A model generated the notes under the pieces. The model was not told the DNA's origin and did no database searches. It saw only the letters and a program-made list of their open reading frames with translations. A stretch of 64,000 nt of DNA, from NCBI RefSeq assembly GCF_000712135.1, contig NZ_JOOE01000003.1, forward strand, positions 496,001 to 560,000, in the 5' to 3' direction. This DNA comes from Sphingomonas sp. UNC305MFCol5.2. Its GTDB lineage: Bacteria; Pseudomonadota; Alphaproteobacteria; Sphingomonadales; Sphingomonadaceae. Positions within the stretch are counted from its first letter, which is position 1. Every line of letters starts with the position of its first letter. Of this stretch, positions 41,520-49,997 are shown piece after piece. Both the position numbers and the translations under genes were made by a program.

Positions 41520-42680
41520 ATGTCGGCCACGATCAGCTGCGATCTCGCCATCGTCGGCGGCGGTCTTGCCGGGGGCCTGATCGCACACGCCGTACACGCC
41601 CGACATCCCCAAGCCGAATTAAGGCTGATCGAAGCATCCGCCCATCTCGGCGGCAATCACCTCTGGTCCTTCTTCGCCAGCGACATCGCCCCAGCCGATC
41701 GCTGGATGGTGTCGTCGCTGATCAGCCACCAATGGACGCGCTATGACGTCGCCTTCCCCGGCTACCAACGCACCCTGAAGTCGCCTTATCATTCGATCGA
41801 CTCACGCCATTTCGAACGCGTGGTGCTGAGCGAATTGCCCACGCACGCCGCGATGCTGGGGCGCAAGGTGCTGGCGATGACCAGCAGCACGGTCGAGCTG
41901 GCCGATGGTGACCGCATCGAGGCGAAGGGCGTCATCGACTGCCGCGGTGCCGGCGACCTGACCGCGCTCGATCTCGGATGGCAGAAATTCCTCGGCCGCG
42001 AGCTCGTGCTGGCCGCTCCCCACGGGCTCGAACGCCCGATGGTGATGGACGCGACGGTCGACCAGATCGACGGCTATCGCTTCGCTTATTGCCTCCCCTT
42101 CGCATCCGACCGATTATTCGTCGAGGACACCTATTACAGCGACACCCCTGATCTCCACACTGCGACGCTGGGCGGTCGGATCGATGCCTATGCCGCCGCG
42201 CGCGGCTGGCCTGTGGCAAAGATCGCGCGTGAGGAATCGGGTGTGCTCCCGGTCGCGATCGGCGGCGACTTCGAGGCATATTGGCGATCGAGCGAGCCCG
42301 ATGTCGCCAAGGCGGGGGTGCGCGCCGGCCTGTTCCATCCGCTGACCAGCTATTCGCTGCCCGATGCAGTGCGCACTGCGGCGCTCGTGGCGAATGCCGG
42401 CACTGTCGACGGGCAGGCGCTGCACGATCTGCTCCACAATTACGCGCGACGCCTCTGGCGCAGCCGCCGCTTCTACCGGATGCTGGCTGCGATGCTGTTT
42501 CGTGCGGCCGAGCCCGAGCAACGCTATCGGATCCTTGAACGCTTCTATCGACTGGACGAGAGGCTGATCGGCCGCTTCTATGCGGCCAAATCCAACCTGG
42601 GCGACAAGATCCGGGTGATAGCGGGCAAGCCGCCGGTGCCGATCGGCCGGGCGGTGCGCGCGATAACGGGGGTCGTATGA
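41520..42680 (+). CDS. crtY: Lycopene beta-cyclase
   Basis: The 386-residue flavoprotein begins with the dinucleotide fold DLAIVGGGLAGGLIAHAVHA, followed by LRLIEASAHLGGNHLWSFF and FHPLTSYSLPDAVRTA near residue 270, all typical of CrtY. It closes both ends of lycopene to give beta-carotene. TTGGAA (41484) and TAGGCC (41508) could be its promoter, which would place the transcript start at or next to the ATG; no Shine-Dalgarno is visible. Its stop overlaps crtI by ATGA. Confidence 0.93.
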   Translation: MSATISCDLAIVGGGLAGGLIAHAVHARHPQAELRLIEASAHLGGNHLWSFFASDIAPADRWMVSSLISHQWTRYDVAFPGYQRTLKSPYHSIDSRHFERVVLSELPTHAAMLGRKVLAMTSSTVELADGDRIEAKGVIDCRGAGDLTALDLGWQKFLGRELVLAAPHGLERPMVMDATVDQIDGYRFAYCLPFASDRLFVEDTYYSDTPDLHTATLGGRIDAYAAARGWPVAKIAREESGVLPVAIGGDFEAYWRSSEPDVAKAGVRAGLFHPLTSYSLPDAVRTAALVANAGTVDGQALHDLLHNYARRLWRSRRFYRMLAAMLFRAAEPEQRYRILERFYRLDERLIGRFYAAKSNLGDKIRVIAGKPPVPIGRAVRAITGVV

Positions 42681-44155
42681 AGAAAGCGGCAGTGATCGGC
42701 GCTGGGATTGGCGGGCTCGCGCTCGCGATCCGGCTGCAATCGGCGGGGATCGATACCACGATCCTGGAGGCGCGCGACAAACCGGGCGGTCGCGCCTATT
42801 TTTGGGAGCGCGACGGCTTCACCTTCGATGCCGGGCCGACAGTGATCACTGCGCCTGATGCCCTTCGCGAGCTCTGGCGCATCTCCGGCCACGACATTTC
42901 CGAAGACGTGAAGCTGGTGCCGGTCTCGCCCTTTTATCGCCTGTCCTGGCCCGACGGCGTGGCATTCGATTATTCGGGCGACGACGCCCAGCTGAGCGCG
43001 GAGATCGCGCGACTCAGCCCCGAGGACGTGGCCGGCTATCGCCGTTTCCTCAAATATTCCGAAGGCGTCTATCGCGAGGGCTATGAGAGGCTCGGCCATG
43101 TCTCGTTCCTCGATTTCGGCTCGATGGTCCGCGCGGCCCCGGCGCTGATGAAATATCAGGCCTGGCGCTCGGTCTACTCGATGGTGTCGCGCTACGTGAA
43201 GAACGAGAAGCTGCGTCAGGCGCTGAGCTTCCATACCTTGCTGGTAGGCGGCAATCCGATGACGACCAGCGCGATCTACGCGTTGATCCACAAGCTCGAA
43301 CGCGACGGCGGCGTGTGGTTCGCCCAAGGCGGCACCAACCGGCTGGTCGCGGGCATGGTTCGCCATTTCGAGCGGCTGGGCGGCGTGGTGCGGCTCGGCG
43401 ACGCGGTATCGGCGATCCACACGCTCGGTGATCGCGTGACAGGCCTGCGCACCGGAAGCGGCTTCGAGCTCGAAGTCGATGCCGTCGCGAGCAATGCCGA
43501 CATCGTCCACAGCTATCGGACGTTGCTCAAGGATTCGCGCAGCGCCCAGCGCACCGCATCCGGTCTCGAGCATAAGCGCTTCTCACCCTCGCTGTTTCTT
43601 GTCCATTTCGGGCTGCGCGGCACTTTTCCGGAGATCCCCCATCACTCGGTCCTGTTCGGCTCGCGCTATCAGGGATTGCTCGAGGACATTTACGATCACG
43701 GCGTGCTGAGCGAGGATTTCTCGCTCTATCTCCATCATCCGAGTGCGACCGATCCGGGCATGGCGCCCGAAGGGCATTCCACATTTTATGCGCTTGCGCC
43801 GGTGCCGCATCTGGGCAAGTTCCCCGCCGACTGGAGCGAAGTCGGCCCTGTGCTCGAAGAGCGCATGCTCGCCGAAGTCACCCGCCGGCTGATCCCCGAT
43901 CTCAAGGACCGTATCGTGACTAAATTCTCTTATGCGCCGCCGGATTTCGCCCATGATCTCAAGGCGCATCTCGGCTCAGCGTTCAGCCTCGAGCCGATCC
44001 TGACCCAGAGCGCGTATTTCCGCGCGCACAATCGCGACGATTCGATCTCGAACCTCTATTTCGTCGGCGCGGGTGCCCATCCCGGGGCGGGTATTCCGGG
44101 CGTGGTCGGAAGCGCGAAGGCGACCGCGGCGCTGATGCTGGGAGACGGCCGATGA
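42677..44155 (+). CDS. crtI: Phytoene desaturase (lycopene-forming)
   Basis: The 492-residue enzyme has the FAD fold AAVIGAGIGGLALAIRLQSA, DKPGGRAYFWERDGFTFDAG, and the C-terminal NLYFVGAGAHPGAGIPGVVG carotenoid-desaturase signature. It introduces four double bases-worth of desaturation into phytoene to yield lycopene. It overlaps both neighbours by the coupled ATGA arrangement (42677-42680 and 44152-44155). Confidence 0.95.
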   Translation: MKKAAVIGAGIGGLALAIRLQSAGIDTTILEARDKPGGRAYFWERDGFTFDAGPTVITAPDALRELWRISGHDISEDVKLVPVSPFYRLSWPDGVAFDYSGDDAQLSAEIARLSPEDVAGYRRFLKYSEGVYREGYERLGHVSFLDFGSMVRAAPALMKYQAWRSVYSMVSRYVKNEKLRQALSFHTLLVGGNPMTTSAIYALIHKLERDGGVWFAQGGTNRLVAGMVRHFERLGGVVRLGDAVSAIHTLGDRVTGLRTGSGFELEVDAVASNADIVHSYRTLLKDSRSAQRTASGLEHKRFSPSLFLVHFGLRGTFPEIPHHSVLFGSRYQGLLEDIYDHGVLSEDFSLYLHHPSATDPGMAPEGHSTFYALAPVPHLGKFPADWSEVGPVLEERMLAEVTRRLIPDLKDRIVTKFSYAPPDFAHDLKAHLGSAFSLEPILTQSAYFRAHNRDDSISNLYFVGAGAHPGAGIPGVVGSAKATAALMLGDGR

Positions 44156-44733
44156 AGCGCATCGCGGTCTATTGCGGCTCGGCCACCCCCGCCGATCCGG
44201 TGTACATCGAATCCGCACGCCATGTCGGGCGCAGCCTCGCCCAGCGCGGCATCGGAATCGTCTATGGCGGCGGCAGGCTGGGGCTGATGGGCGCGGTCGC
44301 CGATTCGGCACTGGAGGCGGGCGGCGAAGTGATCGGCGTGATCCCGCAGGCTTTGGTCAACGCCGAAGTCGCGCATCGTGGGCTCACCGAGCTCCAGGTC
44401 GTCCAGACGATGCACGAGCGCAAAGCCCTGTTCACCGATCTCGCCGACGGCTTCGTCAACCTGCCCGGCGGCACCGGTACGATGGACGAATTGTGGGAGG
44501 CGCTGAGCTGGGCGCAGCTCGGCTATCACGCCGATCCGATCGGGCTGCTCAACGTGGCCGGCTATTACGACAAGCTCGTCGATTTCTGGGTCCATATGGG
44601 CCAGGTCGGCTTCCTGCGACCGCAGCATCAGGGGCTGCTGCTGGTGGACAGCGACCTCGATGGACTCCTCGACAAGATGATGAACTTCGAGCCGACGATA
44701 CCCATCATCCGCATGGCGCGCGAAGAGCTGTGA
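44152..44733 (+). CDS. LOG-family (TIGR00730) protein embedded in the carotenoid operon
   Basis: The 193-residue protein is the short LOG form: MKRIAVYCGSATPADPVYIE, GIVYGGGRLGLMGAVADSAL, catalytic Arg in MHERKALFTDLAD and the signature LPGGTGTMDELWEALSW. LOG enzymes cleave N-glycosidic bonds of nucleoside monophosphates. It overlaps crtI by ATGA and crtB by GTGA, so all are translated as one coupled unit. Its link to carotenoid synthesis is not explained by known chemistry. Confidence 0.93.
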   Translation: MKRIAVYCGSATPADPVYIESARHVGRSLAQRGIGIVYGGGRLGLMGAVADSALEAGGEVIGVIPQALVNAEVAHRGLTELQVVQTMHERKALFTDLADGFVNLPGGTGTMDELWEALSWAQLGYHADPIGLLNVAGYYDKLVDFWVHMGQVGFLRPQHQGLLLVDSDLDGLLDKMMNFEPTIPIIRMAREEL

Positions 44734-45686
44734 AACCCGCCCGCGACGCGATCGTCGCGACCGCGGGCGAAGCGATCTCGCGGGGCTCGAAGAGCTTCGC
44801 TGCCGCGAGCCGGCTGTTCGATCGCGCCACGCGCGAGCGGGCCTGGCTGCTCTACGCGTGGTGCCGTGCCTGCGACGACCTCGCGGACGGTCAGGACCAC
44901 GGCCATGCCATAACGGCGGTCGCAGACCCGGCCGCGCGGCTCGAGGCGATCCGGGAGCGAACCGCCGCGGCACTGGAGGGGCGATGGGTCGGCGATCCCG
45001 CCTTCGACGCCCTCCGCATCGTGGCCGCCGAGACCGCCATGCCGCACGGGCTGGTCCGGGATGTCGTCGAAGGGTTCGCGCTCGATGCCACTGGCTGGGC
45101 GCCGGCGACCGAGGCCGACCTGATGCGCTATTGCTATCATGTCGCCGGCGCTGTGGGCTGCATGATGGCGGTGGTGATGGGGGTCGCGCCGACCGACGAG
45201 GAACGCCTCGATCGCGCTTGCGATCTGGGGATCGCCTTCCAGTTGGCCAATATTGCGCGAGATCTTGCTGAGGATGCCGCTGCGGGACGTTGCTACTTGC
45301 CCACCGATTGGCTCGCCGAGGCCGGGGTCGCGCGAGACGCCGTGATGACCGATCGAACCACACTTGCGGGCTTGGCGCGGTGCCTTACGCACCGGGCGGG
45401 CGAGTATGAGGCGCGCGCACGCCTTGGTGCCGCAACCCTGCCATTTCGCTCCGCTTGGGCTGTTTTGGCCGCCGCCGGAATCTATGGCGATATCGCGCGC
45501 CGTGTGGAGGCGCTCGGCGAATCGGCCTGGGACAAGCGTGTCACGGTGCCGGCCAGCGCCAAGTTCCTGTGGATCGCGCGCGCGTTCGTGCAGTCCTGCA
45601 TCCGCAAAAGGGGCGCCGCGGATCCGGATTTCGCGACCCCGATTTGGTCAAGGCCGCGTCAACCAAAGAGCGAAAGCCCTTCCTAA
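44730..45686 (+). CDS. crtB: Phytoene synthase
   Basis: The 318-residue enzyme joins two geranylgeranyl diphosphates into phytoene. Both Asp-rich motifs are present: AWCRACDDLADG and LANIARDLAEDAAAGRCYLP. GTG 44730 overlaps the LOG stop (GTGA), and the frame from it gives MKPARDAIVATAGEAISRGS, a normal start for the family. It ends the crtY-crtI-LOG-crtB unit; no crtZ or idi gene is attached. Confidence 0.94.
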   Translation: MKPARDAIVATAGEAISRGSKSFAAASRLFDRATRERAWLLYAWCRACDDLADGQDHGHAITAVADPAARLEAIRERTAAALEGRWVGDPAFDALRIVAAETAMPHGLVRDVVEGFALDATGWAPATEADLMRYCYHVAGAVGCMMAVVMGVAPTDEERLDRACDLGIAFQLANIARDLAEDAAAGRCYLPTDWLAEAGVARDAVMTDRTTLAGLARCLTHRAGEYEARARLGAATLPFRSAWAVLAAAGIYGDIARRVEALGESAWDKRVTVPASAKFLWIARAFVQSCIRKRGAADPDFATPIWSRPRQPKSESPS

Positions 45687-45704
45687 GCAGGCCGGCGCCA
45701 GGTG

Positions 45705-45908
45705 ATGGAAATGACTATGCTTTCGCTCCAGCTGTCGCGCGCGTTGGCGCAAGGACGTGCCGCCCCGGAGCTGCCGGAGAACCGCACCGCGCTTTTGGTC
45801 ATGCTGCTGCGCAAGCGCGCCGCCGCGCACAATGCCGGGGCACATGATCTGGAAGCGCTGCTGCGCGATCAGATCCGTTGGGCGCTACCGATTGAGCGCG
45901 AATGCTAG
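45705..45908 (+). CDS. Small hypothetical protein
   Basis: The frame of 67 residues reads MEMTMLSLQLSRALAQGRAA and ends HDLEALLRDQIRWALPIERE with a final Cys. It is helical with no membrane segment. It begins 18 bases after crtB, so may share its transcript. GTG 45702, ATG 45705 and ATG 45711 are all possible starts. No family is recognised. Confidence 0.5.
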   Translation: MEMTMLSLQLSRALAQGRAAPELPENRTALLVMLLRKRAAAHNAGAHDLEALLRDQIRWALPIEREC

Positions 45909-45927
45909 AATTTCTTGAACCAATGCC

Positions 45928-46167
45928 TCAACCGCCGCGACGTTCGGTGTGCGGCAAACGCGCGTCCACCATCTGCGGCGTGAGGCGCTGGCAAGCGGCG
46001 CTGATCACCGGATAATCCACATCGGTGTTGCGCTGGAGCGCAGCCGGCATCGCCTCCTGACACGCCTGGATCGAAGTGTATCGGACGGGCTCGACACGCG
46101 CCTGCTGGCACTGCGCCGAATCGTCGCCGCAGCCCATGATCGCCAGCACGTAGAGAACCTGATCCAT
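45928..46167 (-). CDS. Small Cys-containing hypothetical protein
   Basis: The 79-residue protein starts MDQVLYVLAIMGCGDDSAQC and carries four Cys residues (GCGDDSAQCQQ, QACQEAMP, SAACQRL), suggesting two disulfides and an exported form with an uncleaved hydrophobic start. ATG 46167 follows GAAGGGG. Similar short proteins are familiar from sphingomonads, function unknown. Confidence 0.65.
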   Translation of the reverse strand: MDQVLYVLAIMGCGDDSAQCQQARVEPVRYTSIQACQEAMPAALQRNTDVDYPVISAACQRLTPQMVDARLPHTERRGG

Positions 46168-46258
46168 CACCCCTTCCTTCGCGAATAAACGAAGCGGGAT
46201 CATGCACGTTCCGGCAAAACGTTGCATCGCGGCGCTCGACGCCCCAAATCGCGCCTTG

Positions 46259-48079
46259 ATGCTTCCGCAAGTTTCTGATTCCGCGCCCGAGCGGCCGTTG
46301 CTCGCGACGATGCGGCGCTTTCTGCCCTATCTGTGGCCGAAGGACTCGCCCGGGCTTCGCGCCCGGATCGTGATTTCGCTGATACTCGTCGTGATCTCCA
46401 AGCTAGTCCAGGTCTATGGCGCGCCTTTCGCGCTGCAGGGCGCGATCGATCGGATGGCGAGTGGATCGCGCGACGCGGTCTGGCTCGTGATCGCCCTGGT
46501 GGTCGGCTATGCCGCCGCGCGGCTGGGCACCGTGTTGTTCGACAATCTGCGCAACGCCGTGTTCGAGAAGGTCGGGCAGGACGCGACGCGCCGGCTGGCC
46601 TCGGACGTGTTCGCGCATCTCCACAATCTGTCGCTCCGCTTCCATCTCGAGCGCCGGACCGGCGCGATCACCAAGGTGGTCGAGCGCGGCACCAAGAGCA
46701 TCGACACGATGCTCTATTTCCTGCTGTTCAACATCGCCCCGACGATCCTCGAGCTCGCGCTGGTGATCGGTATCTTCTGGACGCGCTTCGGCCTGTGGCT
46801 GGTCGCGGGTACGCTGGTGATGGTGGTCGCCTATATCGCGTTCACGCGCTGGGTGACCGACTGGCGCTCGAAGCTGCGCGAACAGATGAACGACCTTGAT
46901 ACCGGCGCGGTGGCGCACGCGGTCGATTCGCTGCTCAACTTCGAGACGGTGAAATATTTCAACGCCGAGGCCCGCGAGAGCGCCCGCTACGACAAGGCGA
47001 TGGCCGCATACATGAAGGCCGCGGTCACCTCGGAGAACTCGCTCGCCTGGCTCAATATCGGCCAGGCGGTGATCACCAACGTGATGCTCGGCGCGGGCAT
47101 GGCACTCGTCGTGTTCGGCTGGAGTTCGGGCAGGTTCACTGCGGGCGACGTGGTCCTGGTCTCCACCTTGCTCAGCCAGCTCTTCCGGCCACTCGACATG
47201 CTCGGCTGGGTCTATCGCACGATCCGCCAGGGCGTGATCGACATGGGCAGCATGTTCGACCTGATCGACACCCATGCCGAGATCACCGACTCCCCTGGCG
47301 CGGCTTCGCTCGACGTGCGCCAGGGGCATGTCCGGTTCGAGAACGTCGCCTTCGGCTACGATGCCGACCGCCAGATCCTGAAGGGCATCGATCTCGACAT
47401 CCCTGCCGGGTCCACCGTCGCGGTGGTCGGCCCCTCGGGCGCGGGCAAGTCGACGCTCGCGCGGCTGATGTACCGCTTCTACGACGTGACCGGCGGCCGG
47501 ATCACGATCGACGGGCAGGATATCCGCGACGTGACGCAAACGAGTCTGCGCGCCGCGATCGGCATCGTCCCCCAGGACACGGTGCTGTTCAACGACACGA
47601 TCGGCTACAACATCGCTTATGGCCGCGAAGGCGCCGGACCGGACGAGATCGCGAACGCGGCGCGCGGCGCCGCGATTGCCGGCTTCATCCAGTCGCTGCC
47701 CGAAGGCTTCGACACCCGCGTCGGCGAGCGGGGCCTCAAGCTCTCGGGCGGCGAGAAGCAGCGCGTCGCGATCGCTCGGACTTTGGTCAAGGACCCCCCT
47801 ATCCTCATCCTAGACGAAGCGACCAGCGCGCTCGACAGCCGCACCGAGGCCGACATCCAGGCGACGCTGGAAGCGATCGAACGCGGCCGCACCACGATCG
47901 TCATCGCGCACCGCCTGTCGACCGTCGTCCATGCCGATCGCATCGTCGTGCTCGAAGCCGGCCGCGTCGCCGAGCAGGGTACCCATGCCGAACTGCTCCG
48001 CCAGGGCGGCCTCTATGCAGAAATGTGGACCCGCCAGGCGCAGGAACGCGAGGAAGGCGAGGAGCTGGCGGCGGAGTAG
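46259..48079 (+). CDS. Atm1/HMT1-type ABC exporter (fused membrane and ATPase domains)
   Basis: The 606-residue half-transporter has six membrane helices (about residues 25-320) and an ATPase with GPSGAGKSTLARL, VPQDTVLFNDT, LSGGEKQRVAIAR, ILILDEATSALDS and the switch IAHRLST. The membrane part includes LSLRFHLERRTGAITKVVERG, characteristic of the Atm1/ABCB7 group that exports glutathione-linked metal or sulfur species. ATG 46259 was chosen by comparison with family starts; ATG 46202 is possible but overlaps nothing family-like. Confidence 0.9.
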   Translation: MLPQVSDSAPERPLLATMRRFLPYLWPKDSPGLRARIVISLILVVISKLVQVYGAPFALQGAIDRMASGSRDAVWLVIALVVGYAAARLGTVLFDNLRNAVFEKVGQDATRRLASDVFAHLHNLSLRFHLERRTGAITKVVERGTKSIDTMLYFLLFNIAPTILELALVIGIFWTRFGLWLVAGTLVMVVAYIAFTRWVTDWRSKLREQMNDLDTGAVAHAVDSLLNFETVKYFNAEARESARYDKAMAAYMKAAVTSENSLAWLNIGQAVITNVMLGAGMALVVFGWSSGRFTAGDVVLVSTLLSQLFRPLDMLGWVYRTIRQGVIDMGSMFDLIDTHAEITDSPGAASLDVRQGHVRFENVAFGYDADRQILKGIDLDIPAGSTVAVVGPSGAGKSTLARLMYRFYDVTGGRITIDGQDIRDVTQTSLRAAIGIVPQDTVLFNDTIGYNIAYGREGAGPDEIANAARGAAIAGFIQSLPEGFDTRVGERGLKLSGGEKQRVAIARTLVKDPPILILDEATSALDSRTEADIQATLEAIERGRTTIVIAHRLSTVVHADRIVVLEAGRVAEQGTHAELLRQGGLYAEMWTRQAQEREEGEELAAE

Positions 48080-48352
48080 TTAGACCAGCAGGTCCTGCCA
48101 CTCCGGATGCTTCGCGATATACGCCGCGACGAACGGGCATTGCGCACGCACCTTCAACCCGCGGCTGCGCACATCGCCCAGCGCACCGACGATCAGCCGG
48201 CTGCCGATGCCCATTCCCTGCAGCGACGGCGACACGACCGTGTGCGTGAACGTGATCACTTCGCCGTCTATCTCATAGGCCGAGAAGGCGAGATGGCCCT
48301 GCTCGACCAATTCATAGCGGCTGCGTTCTTCGTTGTTGCGTACGTCGGACAT
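48080..48352 (-). CDS. Short GNAT-like acetyltransferase (YjdJ type)
   Basis: The 90-residue protein has the compact N-acetyltransferase core with HLAFSAYEIDGEVITFTHTV and the acetyl-CoA loop SPSLQGMGIGSRLIVGAL. It ends CPFVAAYIAKHPEWQDLLV, the usual end of the small YjdJ/NAT_SF group. Its substrate is unknown. It is convergent with the ABC exporter; the stops are adjacent. Confidence 0.9.
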   Translation of the reverse strand: MSDVRNNEERSRYELVEQGHLAFSAYEIDGEVITFTHTVVSPSLQGMGIGSRLIVGALGDVRSRGLKVRAQCPFVAAYIAKHPEWQDLLV

Positions 48353-48390
48353 GCCTAGGCTCTAGCCCGGCGTGGCGGGAGAGGAAAGCG

Positions 48391-49359
48391 ATGCTGATAG
48401 CTTTGGGAGTGCTCGGGACATTCGCGCTCGGGCTCGCCGGCTGGTCGGCCTATGTGGGGCGCAAGGCCGAGGAGATGGTGCCCGCCGAGGGCAAGTTCGT
48501 CGAGGTGCCCGGCGCCCGGCTCCATTATGTCGACCTCAACCCCGAGGCCGAAGGTCCGGCGATCGTGATGATCCACGGCCTGATGGGGCAGCTCCGCAAC
48601 TTCTCGCATTCGCTCGCCGGCCGCCTTGCCGCCGATCACCGCGTCATCCTCGTCGATCGGCCGGGGTGGGGGCATTCGTCGATCGAGGGCGCGCGGCCGG
48701 GCATCGTCGTCCAGGCGAAGATGATCGCGGCGCTGATCGAGCAGCTCGACCTGGACAGGCCTTTCCTGGTCGGCCATTCGCTGGGCGGCGCAGTGAGCCT
48801 CGCGCTCGCGCTCGATCGGCCCGATCTGGTTCGCGGGCTCGCGCTGATCGCTCCACTCAGCCAGGTCGTCGAGACGGCACCTGCGCCGTTCAAGGGCCTG
48901 CTCGCACCGCCGGCACTGCGTCCCGTGCTGGCCTGGACCGTCGCAGTGCCGGTCGGCCTGCGCAATGGCCCCCGCACTGCGGCGGCGATCTTCGCGCCCG
49001 ATCCCGTTCCCGCCGACTTCGCCCTCGCCGGCGGCGGCGCACTGGCGGTGCGGCCCAAGAGCTATATGGCGGGATCGTTCGAGCTCCGCACCGTGCCGGC
49101 CGAGATGGCGGCGCTCACTGCGCGCTATGGCACGATGCGCGTGCCGGTGGCGATCCTTTATGGCCGCAGCGACGCGGTGCTCGATCCCGGGCTCAACGGC
49201 GAACGGACCGCGGCCGAAATCCCCGGTGCGACGGTCGAGCTGATCCATGGCGGCCACATGCTGCCGGTGACGCACCCGGCAGAGACCGAAGCCTGGCTGC
49301 GGCGCGTGCTGCATCGGGATATTCAGGCGACCGGAGGCGCGCTCACCGACACCGTCTGA
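48391..49359 (+). CDS. Membrane-anchored alpha/beta hydrolase
   Basis: The 322-residue protein has an N-terminal hydrophobic helix (LIALGVLGTFALGLAGWSAY), the HG oxyanion motif MIHGLMGQ, the nucleophile elbow VGHSLGGAVSLALAL, a late Asp in YGRSDAVLDPG and the His in GGHMLPVTHP, giving a complete Ser-Asp-His triad. The substrate is not evident. It overlaps the convergent gene below by 37 bases. Confidence 0.85.
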   Translation: MLIALGVLGTFALGLAGWSAYVGRKAEEMVPAEGKFVEVPGARLHYVDLNPEAEGPAIVMIHGLMGQLRNFSHSLAGRLAADHRVILVDRPGWGHSSIEGARPGIVVQAKMIAALIEQLDLDRPFLVGHSLGGAVSLALALDRPDLVRGLALIAPLSQVVETAPAPFKGLLAPPALRPVLAWTVAVPVGLRNGPRTAAAIFAPDPVPADFALAGGGALAVRPKSYMAGSFELRTVPAEMAALTARYGTMRVPVAILYGRSDAVLDPGLNGERTAAEIPGATVELIHGGHMLPVTHPAETEAWLRRVLHRDIQATGGALTDTV

Positions 49360-49934
49360 CCGCCGGGCAGCTTTACCGACCCGCCCGTCCCTGCCTGCTT
49401 CTGCACGAAGGACCCGATGAATGCGCCGAGCGTCAGCTTGGCGAGGTCCATGAAGGCGGGATAGCTGATCGCGAGGATCGAGAAGAACAGAGTCAATCCG
49501 ATCGTCGCCAGCGGCAGCCCGGTCAGTCCCAGCTTCGTGAATGCGCCGGTGAAGCCGCTAAGGCTGGTCAGTCGGATATACTGCGTCACCGCTTCTTCCT
49601 GACCCGATTTCACCTGATCGCTGATCGCCGCCCATTCATCGCCGTTGATCACTCGGCTCGGCTGCTGGCTCTTCGAAAGTCCCACCGATCGCAGCAATTG
49701 CGTGCCCAGAAGCGCGCCCACCAGACCGATGGCGCTCAGAATGAGTTCGGGCACGAAATCGGCAAGCGTGGTCGGATGCTCGCTGGCACGTATGTCGTCC
49801 TGCACCAGAAGATAGCAAACGAAGCCGAACAGCGCGACGGCGCCATAAATGAACCCGATCCCCGCGACGGCCAGTGAACTACGGCCGAAGCTGAACCCGC
49901 GCGGCTCGTCCGGCCTGCCGAAGCCCTTGTCCAT
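49323..49934 (-). CDS. Hypothetical membrane protein
   Basis: The 203-residue protein has about four membrane segments: LAVAGIGFIYGAVALFGFVC, then LILSAIGLVGALLGTQLL, LTGLPLATIGLTLFFSILAI and a weaker one after it. A polar loop of about 45 residues lies in the middle. No family is recognised. Its 3' end overlaps the hydrolase gene on the other strand. Confidence 0.6.
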   Translation of the reverse strand: MDKGFGRPDEPRGFSFGRSSLAVAGIGFIYGAVALFGFVCYLLVQDDIRASEHPTTLADFVPELILSAIGLVGALLGTQLLRSVGLSKSQQPSRVINGDEWAAISDQVKSGQEEAVTQYIRLTSLSGFTGAFTKLGLTGLPLATIGLTLFFSILAISYPAFMDLAKLTLGAFIGSFVQKQAGTGGSVKLPGGQTVSVSAPPVA

Positions 49935-49997
49935 GGCCCCCTCTCCCTGCTGCCGGAAGAGAGGCTAACAGCGCGTCGAAGCGCCTGAAAGCGACGC

